A stretch of 64,000 nucleotides of DNA from Cladobotryum mycophilum (lineage: Eukaryota; Ascomycota; Sordariomycetes; Hypocreales; Hypocreaceae). This document shows, piece after piece, positions 25,879-38,616 of this stretch (positions are counted from its first letter, which is position 1; every line of letters starts with the position of its first letter). The notes below the pieces were generated by a model, which saw nothing but the letters and a program-made list of their open reading frames with translations, was not told the DNA's origin and searched no databases. The stretch lies in the NCBI GenBank assembly GCA_036429605.1, contig JAVFKD010000016.1, positions 4,898,001 through 4,962,000 of the forward strand, written 5' to 3'. Made by a program: the position numbers and the translations under genes.

Positions 25879-26219
25879 CGTTGGCGTCTAGTAGAATATA
25901 GTTCCCCTTGTCTCTATCTATCTATTAAACTTACATCCCTTCGCACGTGATTATAAAAAGGATAGCAGTCTTTGAAGATAGCCTGCATAAGAGCTTAAGA
26001 AAAGTCCGCCTAACGCGGCAGACGCGACGAACGCGCTGTGATTATGGCTATAGCTAAAGCCACTGCTAAGGCTATAATATAAGAGGCTCTAGCTTAAGCC
26101 TAAGCCATAGTGGCTAAAATTATTAGCCTAAAAGCTATTAGCCTAGAAGCTACGGATAAGATGGAAATAAATTCAGACATTGACCTAAATAAACAACTAG
26201 ATAGAGAGGCCTAAAAGGT

Positions 26220-26254
<35 letters not shown>

Positions 26255-27030
26255 CCCTAAATGCTATATAGTATATCTAGGCTGTTTTTAAGGCTATAAT
26301 TAAAGCCTAAGCTATTTAATCTTTTTATAAAAACCTTATTAACTAGCTAAAAAAGGCAATTAAACTAGAATAATAGAAATAACCAAGAATACCTTTATAT
26401 AGCTTTATAGCTAAGAAAGGCCTAGAAAACAGCTAATAGGCAGAACAAACCCTAAAAAGAACTATAGTAGCTAAGGAACCTATAGTAGCTAAATTAGTAC
26501 CTTAAAAAGCTTAGAAACCTAAAAAAACAGACTTATAAGTAGTTTTTAAGCTAAAAACTAAATATAACTTTTAAAAACCATTACCCTTAATTACATTAAA
26601 GAATAAGCTAAACTAAGCTCTAGGAGCTAAGAGTATAGCTAGTATATAACAATTAGTTAAAAATAATATAATTATTATAGCTATATTAGCTTAACTAATT
26701 AATAACCTTTTTACCTAATAAAACCTTTTAAAAAAGATCTTTTAAAAATACCTAATTAAACTAACCAAGGCTTTTACTAAATAGATTAAACTAGTAGCTT
26801 ATAGAATACTAATCCTAAAAGAATTAAATATTCTTAGTATTTTCTAAAAAAACAAAAACCTTTAACTTAATTAAGACTATAGACTAACCTAAATAGCTTA
26901 AAATACTATTCAAGGAATAAAAAACTAGTTTAATAGTATTTACAATACTAATAAAAGTATATAATAAACATAACAAAAAGCAAAAACTCTATATAGCTAG
27001 AATTAAAACTAAAGTAATCCCGTACAAAAG
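25879..27030 (+). mobile_element. LINE copy 3, 5' fragment (UTR plus ORF1)
   Basis: Plus-strand LINE sequence matching copy 1 from about 2250 to 3345, truncated at both ends and enclosed by the 43-bp inverted repeats. ORF1 begins near 25967 with ATA for ATG. The Gln run is now a TAA array at 26221-26250. The first 250 bases keep unusually high G+C. Confidence 0.85.
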
Positions 27031-27060
27031 CATAAGATTTTAGTCTAGGGCTATATAATA

Positions 27061-27093
27061 TATTGTATTACAGCAGTATATAACAGACCGATC
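27061..27093 (+). repeat. short match to the miniature-LTR end
   Basis: TTACAGCAGTATATAACAG plus about seven following bases match the last part of the 130-bp LTRs at 31896 and 32279. It lies directly before the right inverted-repeat arm. It is probably a relic of the same element family. Confidence 0.6.
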
Positions 27094-27096
27094 GAA

Positions 27097-27139
27097 AGAC
27101 TGATTCCTATCCGAATAAACCCGCTCTTTGCTTTAAAAC
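27097..27139 (-). repeat. inverted repeat, right arm (43 bp)
   Basis: Complement of 25836-25878 with a single A/G difference. No target duplication is apparent outside the pair. Confidence 0.9.
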
Positions 27140-27462
27140 CACCTATATCTTTATCTCTATCTATCTATTAAACCTATACCCTTTTATACGCGATTGCAAA
27201 AGGGATAATAGTCCTTAAAGATAGCCTATACAAAAGCTTAAGAAAAGTCCGCTTAATATAATAAACACAATAAACATACTATAATCATAGTTATAGTTAA
27301 AACTACTACTAAGGCTATAGTATAAAAAGCCTTAGTATAAGTCTAAGCTATAATAACTAAAACTATTAGCCTAAAAGCTATTAGCCTAGAAGTTATAAAT
27401 AAAATAAAAATAAATTTAAATATTAATTTAAATAAATAATTAAACAAAAAGGCTTAAAAAGT

Positions 27463-27497
<35 letters not shown>

Positions 27498-29478
27498 CCC
27501 TAAATATTATATAATACATTTAGGCTACTTTTAAGGCTATAATTAAAGCCTAAGCTATTTAATCTTTCTATAAAAACCTTATTAGCTAGTTAAAAAAAGC
27601 AATTAAACTAGAATAATAAAAATAACCAAGAATACCTTTATATAGCTTTATAGCTAAAAAAGGCCTAAAAAATAGCTAATAGGTAAAATAAACCTTAAAA
27701 AGAACTATAATAACTAAAAAACCTATAGTAACTAAATTAGTACTTTAAAAACCTTAGAAACCTAAAAAAATAGACCTATAAATAGTTTTTAAACTAGAAA
27801 CTAAATATAGCTTTTAAAAACTATTACCCTTAATTATATTAAAAAACAAGCTAAACCAAGCTCTAAGAGCCAAAAGTATAACTAGTATATAATAATTAGC
27901 TAAAAATAATATAATTATTATAGCTATATTAACTTAATTAATTAATAACTTTTTTATCTAATAAAACCTTTTAGAAAAGATCTTTTAAGAATATTTAATT
28001 AAACTAGCTAAGGCTTTTATTAAATAAATTAAATTAATAGTTTATAAAATATTAATTTTAAAAAAACTAAATATTTTTAATATCTTTTAGAAAAAAATAA
28101 AAACCTTTAATCTAATTAAAACTATAAGCTAATTTAAATAGCTTAAAATACTATTTAAAAAATAAAAAACTAGTTTAGTAAGATTTATAATATTAATAAA
28201 AGTATATAGTAAGTATAATAAAAAACAAAGATTCTATATAACTAGGGTTAGAACTAAAATAGTCCTATATAAAACCTATATAACTAAAACCTAATACTTT
28301 TATTGCTTAGGTTTTAATTATAATACTAAGAACTACTATAAGGCTTATAAATATACTATATATACTAATAACTATAATACAAAAAACTACAATTACTTTA
28401 GCTATAAGATTAGGTTTAGCTATTAATACTAGGAACCTAAATATACTAATTGTATAAGTAATTATTAAATAAATAATATAAACTATAAGACTTATAAGAC
28501 TATTTTATATTAAAAAGCTATTTTAAAATCTTTTAATATAATATATATAAAACTAATATAATATATTATATAGTCTTATAATTAGTCTTAAAGACTAAAA
28601 TTAATATTATTATATTCTAAGAATTTTATTATTTTAATAATAAAAAAATAAATATTTAAAATATATTAAAATATATAGTAAATAGCTTTAATAAACTAAT
28701 TAATAAACTAATTAAATAGCCTAAGTAATTAATTAAATAACTAATTAATAAAACTTATATATAATTAAATAATTACTTTTTTTAATAGATAGATTTAAAT
28801 AATTTTTTATTCTAGTAAAAAGCTTTAATTTTTACTATACTTACTAGAATACTTAAGCTAAGCTAATAACCATAGCTTAAGCTAATAGCCTAGTTTAATA
28901 ACTAAATAACCAGTAAACTACTTTACTAATTAATATTAATAAAACTATAAAGCTTAGTAATATCTATTATAAAGAAAATCTATAAAAACCTTTTATAATA
29001 AATCTAGTTTTTAATATAAGCTTTTAAGCCCTTAGCTAAAGTAATTAATAAATTATATTAGTAATTAGCTCTAATTATAAAACCTTTACCTTTAAAGCTT
29101 ATATATTAAAGCCTTTAGAAATAAACTATTTATATTAAATATAATAATTATTATTTAATTATAAGAAAATTAACTAAAAGGCCTACAGTAAATTATTAAT
29201 TAAAATAAAGTCTAAAACCTTTACTTAATTAGATTAATTAATCAGTACCTCTAACTAGAATAAGATAATTCATCTCCTTAGAGATACTATTCTAAAAGCA
29301 GCTGAACTAGCTATAGTTAAATAAAGACCCTCTGAACGCTCTAAACCCTGGTGAAACGATGAGCTAAAAGATCTACGAAAAGCTTTAAACAGAGCTATAC
29401 AACTATATAAGGCAGGCCCAACAGCAATAACCCTAGCAATCTGGAAAAAAGCTTATAATAGCTATAGCCTAGCCCTAC
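27140..29478 (+). mobile_element. LINE copy 4, 5' half
   Basis: Plus-strand match to copy 1 from the 5' UTR (CTCTATCTATCTATTAAAC shared with copy 3) through ORF1 and into ORF2 (about 4735 in copy 1). ORF1 spans about 27235-28530, with the knuckle region near 28300-28450 where most Cys codons have become TAT or TAC. The Gln run is a TAA array (27463-27492). The last 250 bases are notably less mutated. It is fused at 29478 to a second ORF1 start. Confidence 0.88.
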
Positions 29479-31895
29479 CCCAGAAGCCACGGATAAGATG
29501 GACATAAATTCAGACATTGACCCAAATAAACAACTAGACAGAGAGGCCCAAGAGGCCCAACAATAACAACAACAACAACAACAACAGAAAACCCCAAATG
29601 CTATACAGTACATCCAGGCTGCTCTTAAGGCTATAACTAAAGCCCAAGCTATCTAACCTTTCTATAAAAACCTCATTAGCCAGCTAAAAGAAGTAATCAA
29701 ACTAGAACAACAGGAATAACCAAGAATACCTTCATACAGCTTTATAGCTAAAAAAGGCCTAAAAAACAGCCAATAGACAGAACAAACCCCAAAAAGAACC
29801 ACAGCAGCTAAGGAACCTATAGTAGCTAAATCAGGACCTCAAAAACCTAAAAAAACAAACCTACAAGTAGTTCTTAAGCTAGAAACCGGATATAGCTTTA
29901 AAAACCACTGCCCTTGATTATACTAAAAAATAAGCTAAACCAAGCTCTAGAAGCTAAGAGTATAACCAGTGTATAGCAATTAGCTAAAAATAATATAATT
30001 ATTATAGTTATATTAGTTTAACTAGCTAGCAATTTTCTTATCTAATAAAAGCTTTTAAAAAAATCTTCTAAGAGTATTTAATTAAATTAACTAAAACTTT
30101 TACTAAATAAATTAAATTAATAGCTTATAGAATACTAATTTTAAAAAAACTAAATATTTTTAATATTTTTTAAAAAAATAAAAACCTTTAATTTAATTAA
30201 AACTATAAACTAACCTAAATAACTTAAAATACTATTTAAAGCATAAAAAGTTAGTTTAATAATATTTATAATACTAATAAAAGTATATAATAAGTATAGT
30301 AAAAAGTAAGAATTTTATATAACTAAAGTTAGAACTAAAATAGTCCTATATAAAGCCTATATAGCTAAAACTTAATGCTTTTACTGCTTAGGCTTTAACT
30401 ATAATACTAGAAAATACTATAAGACTTATAAATATATTATATATACTAATAACTATAATATAAAAAACTATAGCTATTTTAGCTATAAGATTAGCTTAAA
30501 CTATTAATACTAGAAACTTAAATATACTAATTGTATAAGTAATTATTAAATAAATAGTATAAACTATAAGACTTATAAGACTATTTTATATTAAAAAGCT
30601 ATTTTAAAATTTTTTAATATAATATATATAAAACTAATATAGTATACTATATAGTCTTATAGTTAGTTTTAAAAGCTAAAGCTAATATTATTATATTTTA
30701 AAAACCTTACTATTTTAATAATAAAAAAATAAATATCTAAAATATACTAAAATATATAATATATAATCTTATTATACTATAATCTAATCTTAGCCTTTTA
30801 AGTATAAAAATTAAACCTAAAGTCTTATTATATATTAAAAAAGCTAATTAACTAGAGTTTACTTTTTATTATAATCTTTTTAATAATTCTAATATTTTAG
30901 CTATTAAAATACTAAGTATTAAATTATTTCTTTTAATTAATTTATATAATAAATAGCTTTAATAAGCTAGTTAATAGACTAATTAAATAGTTTACGTAAT
31001 TAATTAAGTAACTAATTAATAAAACCTATATATAATTAAATAATTACTTTTTCTAATAAATAGGCTTAAATAATCTTTTATTTTAGTAAAAAACTTTAAC
31101 TTTTACTATACTTGCTGGAACACTTAAGCCAAGCTAATAGCTATAGTCTAAGCTAATAGCCTAGTCTAATAACTAGATAGCTAGTAAGCTATCTTACTAA
31201 TTAATACTAGTAAGGCTATAAAGCTTAGTGGTACTTATTATAAAAAAAATTTATAAAGATTCTTTATAATAGATCTAGCTTTTAGTATAAGCTTTTAAGC
31301 TTTTAGCTAAGATAATTAGCAAGCTGTACTAGTAATACTAGTAACTAGCTTTGATTATAAGGCTTTTACCTTTAAAGCCTATATATTAAAGCCTTTAAAA
31401 ATAAGCTGTTTATATTAAATACAAAAACTATTATTTAATTATAAGAAAATTAACTAAAAGGCCTATAATAAATTATTAACTAGAGTAAAGCCTAAAGCTT
31501 TTGTTTAGCTAGATTAATTAATTAGTATTTTTAGCTAAGATAAAATAGCTAATCTTCTTAGAAATATTATTCTAGAAGTAGCTAAACTAGCTATAGCTAA
31601 GCAAAGACCTTTTGAATACTCTAAGCCTTAGTAAAACAATAAGCTAAAAGACTTATAAAAAGCTTTAAACAGAGCTATACGACTATATAAGGCAGGCCTA
31701 ATAGCAATAACCCTAGCGATCTAAAAAGAAGCTTATAATAGCTATAACCTAGCCCTACAAACTGCAAAAAAACCTAATAAAATAGCTTTCTTAAGGAAGC
31801 TATAACTATAGATATTTATAAGGTATATAAATATACTAAGGTATACTAGAATAGTAGCTTTTCTAGTATTATATATATTAAAAAAGATTAGTAAT
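29479..31895 (+). mobile_element. LINE copy 5, left part
   Basis: Begins abruptly inside ORF1 (CAGAAGCCACGGATAAG, the equivalent of about 2485 in copy 1) and runs to ORF2. The first 400 bases are the least RIPed LINE sequence here. The Gln run still reads CAACAACAACAA (about 29560-29586), while copies 2-4 have TAA at the same place. Interrupted at 31895 by the miniature LTR element. Confidence 0.9.
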
Positions 31896-32408
31896 TGTAA
31901 CAAGCATAGAAGGGGTGCTATACAAGCCAATAGACCGTAGAGCCAAATGGCAAAAGATCCGTCAATGACAGCACTTTGTGCTGGCATTGCCTTTTACAGC
32001 AGTATATAACAGACTAATCGTTACAACTATCCCTTTTTCTATAGTGGCTTAACCCCGAGTCGTATAGCAAGGATAGGCCAGTAACTGTGCCTAGGATAGA
32101 CTAACCGCTGTAAACCCCTAAGGCTTACGCGATCACGACCTACGTAACCACGACCTACGTGACCATGACCCCGCACTTGCCTTATAAGCCCAACGTAAGT
32201 GGCTGAAGGCATTCGACATCGCATCGCATACGATTCGAACCTCTAACCACCAGAAGACCTATAAAGTGCTGTTATAATTGTAATAAGCATAGAAGGGGTG
32301 CTATACAAGCTAATAGACCGTAGAGCCAAATAGCAAAAGATCCGTCAATGATAGCACTTTGTGCTGGCATTGCCCCTTATAGCAGTATATAACATACCAA
32401 TCGTTACA
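31896..32408 (-). mobile_element. miniature LTR retroelement (TRIM-like), 513 bp
   Basis: Two direct 130-bp repeats, 31896-32025 and 32279-32408, both TGTAA...GTTACA, enclose a 253-bp non-coding interior. The 5-bp duplication GTAAT flanks it (31891-31895 and 32409-32413), so it inserted as a unit into the LINE. LTR differences are mostly transitions. A pyrimidine tract (CCCTTTTTCT, 32027-32036) next to the first LTR is a polypurine tract on the minus strand, which suggests minus orientation. The interior holds repeated ACGACCTACGT motifs and GATTCGAACC (B-box-like on the other strand). No gag or pol: it must depend on another retroelement (inference). Confidence 0.88.
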
Positions 32409-35400
32409 GTAATAATAGGCTTAAACCTTTAAAGAAAAATATATAGCCTTTTTACAAATACTATTCCCTACTTTTATTATTAGCTATACTAAACCGGTTA
32501 AAAGGTTAAAAATAAAGGTTTAAATCCTTAGCCGGTTAAGATCCAAATTAGCAGACTGGCTAGACTTATGGTCTATAGCTAATACAGTATTAAACTTAAT
32601 TATAAGACTAACTGCAAGACTAACTAGGACCTTAAGACATTAGCTATACTAGTTAAAAAATAGCTTTTAAAAGCTATTTATAGATAATTAAAAAAACCAA
32701 TAAAACCTATATTTAAAAGGAATTACTAGAAATAGCTAAAGCTAAAGAATATACAGGTTTAATAGACTATTTTTTTATTCTTTAATAAAAAAACCCTAGG
32801 TTCTAATATAATTAATTTTCTTCTAATACAAAAGACTTACTTAACAGTATTAACCCTATTAAATAAAGTCTATTAAGTCTTATTTATAGCAGGGCATTAG
32901 CCAGTTAATTAGAAAAAAGTAATTAAAATTATCCTACTAAAAGCTAATAAGCTAGACTATAGTAGCCTAAAGGTATATAGAGTTATAGCCTTACTTAACT
33001 ACCTAGGAAAAGTCTTAGAAAAGATAGTTATAAATAGACTAAGCTATTTAACTTTTATATAAGACCTTCTAAACCTAACCTAACTTAAAGGCCGGAAATA
33101 AAGATTAGCTATTAATATAGTTTTTTTACTTATAAACTATATTAAAAGCTAATAACTATTAAAAAAAACTATTAACTAAATAATAATTATAATCCTATTC
33201 TTAAATATTAAAAATACTTTTAATTATATATTAAAGCTAAAGCTATTAGAAATACTAAAAAGACTAGACCTTTCTAAAATCTTTATTAACTAGGTAAATT
33301 CCTTTTTATCAAATAGGAAAATCTAGCTAGCCTTTAATAACTAAATATAATAGTTAATAAATATAACTATAGGAATTCTATAATAATTACTTATATCTTT
33401 TATTTTATTTTTAATTTATATTAGAAATATAATAGTAAATTAAATCCTTTAGTTTAATTATATTAATAATTTTAGTCTATTTATATTATTAAAATTAGTC
33501 TATTAAAACTATAAAGTTTTAAAAACTATAGTAACTAAGCTTATTAAAGAAATAAAACATTAAAGGGTCTAGTTTAACATAGGTAAAACCAAGCTTATCT
33601 GCTTTATAAGATACTATTAACTAATAATAAAAAAGCTTATTATAGCTAATCTAATAGTTAAGCCTCAACTATTAATCAAATAACTAAAGATTTAGCTAGA
33701 CTATTAACTTAACTTTAAATATTATATAATAAAAAAACTTAAATAAATTATTAAAGCTTTTTAAAGCCTTTAAAGGCTAAGCAATATATAATATAAGCTA
33801 TTTATATAAGCCTTATATTTACTTTATATAGCTTATATAAACTCTATAGTAAATTATAAAATCTTTTTTTAATATAAAAGACTAGAATAAAAGAATCTTA
33901 TTTATTAACTTTAGTAATTATAAAACCTTACCCTAGCTAGAATCTTAGAAGCTTTTAAAAAATCTTTTTATAAAGTATTAAAACTAAAAGTAACTATCCT
34001 TTTAGTTAAAGTTAAACTTTAAAAAGCCTATTTTAAGTATAGTCTTTATACTTAAACCCTTTTAAAAACCTACTTAATCTAATTAACTATAACTAATATA
34101 GGTATATTAATATAATTAATTAGGCTATTAGTTAGTTTTAATAAAACTATTAAAAAGTATAAAAGAATAAAAAAATAAGATTTAGTTTAGTAAACTTTTT
34201 AAAATAAAAAATCTAAAATTATTATCTTAATTAACTAATCTTTTAAAAAAAACTAAAAAATAATACTTATAATTATTAAAAAAATTTACTTTTAATAACT
34301 ATTAAGCCTTTTATATAAACAGTTTATAAAATATTTATAAAAATATTATTATTAATTTATATATATACTATAAAAATAACTTAAGTTAATAAAATAAAAT
34401 AATAAAAATAATAAAAATAATAAAATTCTAAAATCTAAGATCTTATATAAAAGTAATTAATATTAAACTTATAGTAATTTCTAAGATCCTAGATATTTTA
34501 CTATTATCTAAGATAAACTAATTAATAGCTTATATTTTTATTAATAATTAAATAACTATAATAAAAATTAAAAGCCTTAAAAAAATAAATTATAGAATTT
34601 AAGCTTAACTATATTTTTTATTATAGTAAAACATAGCTATTATAATTACCTAAGTACTTAACTATATAGAAATCCTAGGAAATAAAGTAATTAATTAGTT
34701 AGCTAAGAAAAGGCTAACAGCCTTATATAAAAACTACCTATATACCTTTCTTAGTTACCTAAACTAGAAAATAAGAAAAATTATAGTATAATAGTAGTAA
34801 ATTAGCTAGGCTAGTAAAAAGATAAAAAAAATAGACTAAAAAGTAAAAGGCCTAGGTATTTAATACTATAGGATAGCTTAAGATAACCTTAACTTTTTGC
34901 TAAAAGCTAACCTAATTAAAAGACTAAGATTAACCTAGTTAGCCTACATTTAGCTAAAACTAGGGATAGAGTATCTTAAAAGCTATTAAAAAGCTATAAA
35001 AAACTTTTTAATAATTACTATAGATATAATCAATAATATATAATATAATACTTACTACTATACTATAGTAAATACTAAAGGCCTAAAAAGACCTTATAAA
35101 AGGTCTTAGGGCTAAATGCCTAGCTAATATTATAAAAACTTTTTATAATAAAACTAAAAAGGAAACTTTAATAAGCTTTTCTATTAGTATAAAGATCTAT
35201 ATATAAAACTGGTTTTTAAAAGAATAAATATAGGTTAATTAGTTAGTTAATTAGCCTAAAGGCTAAGGGATATATATAATACTTAAAACTAGGAGAAAAA
35301 AACCATTAACTGGAAAATATAATATCTTATACTATTAGCTTAAAAGCTAGCCAGCTAGCTACTATTCTAGAAAGTTATTGTACAGTAAGCTTTTAGATAG

Positions 35401-35456
35401 ATAGATAGCCGCTTCATAGGCCTCTGGCCTTTATAAGCGTAATAAATAAAAAAATA
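32409..35456 (+). mobile_element. LINE copy 5, right part to 3' end
   Basis: Continues ORF2 after the miniature element: RT, RNase H, and the 3' tail with the AGGCC/GGCCT hairpin (about 35418-35432) and the end TAATAAATAAAA. The catalytic YIDD is now YINN (33459-33470), two GAT/GAC to AAT changes. The final 150 bases are nearly unmutated. Confidence 0.9.
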
Positions 35457-35490
35457 AAAAAGGCTAACAAAGGACCCACCAACGCGTACT

Positions 35491-36208
35491 TGTCACGGAC
35501 GTGGAATAAGTACTATTTAATGTTAAGCGTTCTTAAAAAGAACAAGACTACCGAGCTATAATAAAATTAAAGAAATTATAATTAAATTACAATGAAATTA
35601 ATTATAAAAAATATATAAGGTTTTAATTAATATTTTAAATAATCGAGATAATTATTATAAAAAAAGAAAAATTATAATACTATTTTAAAGATTAATTAAA
35701 TATATAATATAATATAGATACAGGATAATCTTATATAAATCATATATCTCTTATATAATAGTTAAATGCATAACCTTTAGCTTATATATAATATAATACC
35801 TATGTTTTAATCTTATAATAACACCTTATAAGATTATTAGATAAGCAAAATTAAAATATAGGTATTATATTATATATAAGCTAAAGCTTATACATTTAAC
35901 TGTTATATAAAAGATATATAACTTATATAAGATTACTTTATATCTTTATCATATTATATATTTAGTTAATCTTTAAAATAGTATTATAATTTTTCTTTTT
36001 TTATAATAATCGTCCTAGTTACTTAAAACATTAATTAAAACCCTATATATTTTAAAATATATCCTAAATATATATATTTCTTATATATTTTTTATAATTA
36101 ATTTCATTGTAATTTAAATATAATTCTTTTTAATTTTATTATAGTTTAATAGTTTTATTTTTTTAAAAATATTTAATATTAAATTATACTTATTCTATAT
36201 TTATAATA
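35491..36208. repeat. 718-bp palindrome (long inverted repeat)
   Basis: Two arms of about 340 bp (35491-35840 and about 35862-36208) around a loop of some 40 bp with CTTATAATAACACCTTATAAG. The outer end of the left arm is TGTCACGGACGTG; its partner TATTATAAATATA differs only by RIP-type transitions. The inner half of each arm (from about 35665) matches the LTR-A family. A head-to-head duplication of an LTR-containing segment is the simplest reading. No coding potential. Confidence 0.85.
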
Positions 36209-36744
36209 AATAATAGTATATTTTAAAGTAATTTAATTATAATATAATAAAACTATTATAATAATATAGATTATTTAATAAGTAAAATCTTAACTCTAAT
36301 TTATAGTATTATTAATACTTTTATATAAAGAAGTAAAGGATTATAAAAATATTATTATACTTTTTAAGAAAAGTCTTAAGTAGGTTTATATATTGGCTTT
36401 AAAAGCAAATGTTTTTTTATATAATAATTACTTTTCTTAATTAAAAATTACTTATTTTATCTATTTATAATTAATAATTAAAAAAGATAATAATAATATA
36501 AATATTAATAATTTAAATACAAATAATATAAAGTTTATAAGTATTTATTTTATAAATCTTATTAAATATTTTAATTTTCCTTTAATTAAAAGTAAATTAA
36601 TTATTAAAAAAGTATTTAGTTTTATAAATAAAATTATTAAAGTTTATAATATTTTACTAATATTATATAGTTTAATTTTAAGATATTTATTTATAACTTA
36701 TATATTTTTTATAATAATCTAGACCTTAATAAAAAAATAACTTA
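36209..36744. other. AT-rich stretch, nothing recognised
   Basis: Heavily RIPed sequence between the palindrome and copy D, with no repeat end or coherent frame that I can support. Confidence 0.5.
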
Positions 36745-38614
36745 ATGTAATCCACAAGCAAGCGGACCACACAAGCGAGCGGACCACCCTCTATAACAAT
36801 ATCTACCTTTGCATCTATATATTAAATTCCTTTACAATCTCTTATAGCAGAACCTTTAAATGAAAATAAGGTACTACTTGCCCTTTAAGCTCTTAAACAA
36901 GACTTAAATTTAAGTCTTAGAGCTATAGCTAAGATCTATAATATTAATTATACGATAATTCTTTGGCGTTATATTAGTATATCTTTACGATATAATATAA
37001 TTACTAATTTAATAAATTTTATAAAATCAAAAAAAGAGGCTATAATTAAGTATATAATTAATCTATCTATGCGATTATTTTTACCTAGATTACTTAATAT
37101 TAAAAAAATAGTTAATTATTTACTATGTATATACGATATGATATTAGTTGGTAAAAATTGGGTATTAAACTTTATTAAACGCTAGCTAAAGCTCTATATA
37201 CACTAAGCTTACAAATATAACTATTAAAAAGCTAAATATAAAGATCTAAAGCTTATTAATAATTGGTTTGCTTTTATATAGAATATAAAGGCTAAATATA
37301 AGGTCTTTAATGATAATTTTTATAACTTTAATAAGACTGGTTTTATAATAGGTATTATTTTTTTAGGTATAGTTATTATAATTTTAGAAGGCTTTATAAA
37401 GGCTAAATTATCTTAGCCTAGTAACCGAGAGTAGGTAACTATGATTTAAGGCGTTAATACAATAGGTTAGATAATACTATTACTTATTATTTTTATTATA
37501 TAATACTATTTTAAGAATTAGTATTAAAAGTATAATCTTTTAGTAAATTAGTATATTATAATAATAAAAAATAGCTAGACTATTAATAAGGTTAGCTTAA
37601 ATTAGATTAAGTATTTTAATTATCATATAGCTTCTTGTACAAAAGGGATCTATTAAATACTTATCCTTAATGGCTATAAAAGCTATTACTTAATAGTATT
37701 TAAGCTTTATTATAAAGAGTATAAGATTATTATAGTTTATATACCTCCTTATTCCTTACATTTACTTTAACCATTAAATATTGGTTGTTTTGGGCTATTA
37801 AAGTAAGCATATGGTCGGCAAATTAAGAAGCTAATGCGTATATATATCACATATATTAGTAAGTTTGACTTTCTCTATGCCTTTTGTATAGCGTTCTTTA
37901 TTATAATTAATGAGAAGAATATTAAAGGAGGCTTTTTAGGATCTAGTCTATTATTATTTAATCCATAGAGTGTTTTTTCAAAGCTTCATATAGAATTACA
38001 AACATCAATACCTCTAGAAACACTGATTAGGCCTATACGGCCTTGGGTCTCAAAAACACCAAAAAACGTATATAAGGCTAATTTATAATCAGAGTATATA
38101 AAGAATTATATTACTGTTTACTAAAATAGCTCTTTAACTATAATATTAAATATAATTAACTAATTTACAAAAGGAGCAATAGTAATAATACATTAAGCAG
38201 TGCTTTTATATATAAAGGCCTAAGACCTTTATACAGTAAATAAGGCTATAAGTAAACGCTGTAAAGTAAAGAAAGCACATATACGACTTAAAGGCGCTCT
38301 TACTATTAAAGAAGGGATAGGTCAATTAGATCAAAGGGATATAAATACATAGATAGAGCAAGAAAAACAGCGAGAAGGGTCTTATACAAAGACCATATAT
38401 TATAGCAAATATAGTAAAACAGGCCATAATATGCGAACTTATAAAGAAATATAATAAAGTAAAAAAAATATTTTTTATTCTATTATTAGTATAATAATTA
38501 CTTAGTATTTTTTTAATATAGGTATAAAAGAAAAGGGCTATAAAAAGGTGGCTTCATTCTGATCTGAATGAGTGGTCCGCTCGCTTGTGTGGTCCGCTCG
38601 CTTGTGGATTACGT
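36745..38614 (+). mobile_element. pogo/Fot1-like DNA transposon, copy D
   Basis: 1870 bp flanked by TA (36743-36744, 38615-38616). The left end is ATGTAATCC then ACAAGCAAGCGGACCAC and ACAAGCGAGCGGACCAC; the right end is the inverse, ending GGATTACGT. It belongs to the same subfamily as A and E (the GCGGACCA version of the 17-bp repeat). Confidence 0.94.
36844..38454 (+). pseudogene. pogo-family transposase (copy D), RIP-inactivated
   Basis: Position 36844 is ATA at the start position and the last TAA is at 38452-38454. The frame can be followed through FNKTGF (for FDETGF), the second catalytic block (LILNGYKS for LILDGHES) and the C-terminal Cys/His segment. It keeps the full-length lysine run near 38270, so the C-terminal knuckle is in frame here, unlike copies B and C. 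Many nonsense codons; Asp to Asn in both catalytic blocks. Confidence 0.85.
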
Positions 38615-38616
38615 TA

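Noticed and set aside
29395..29613. Minus-strand 72-residue cysteine-rich ORF
   Set aside because: It is the antisense of the LINE ORF1 CAA repeat and flanking LINE sequence; the Cys run is a by-product of the microsatellite.
32039..32224. Minus-strand ORF inside the miniature LTR element
   Set aside because: It is made largely of the ACGACCTACGT tandem motif and resembles no gag or pol domain.
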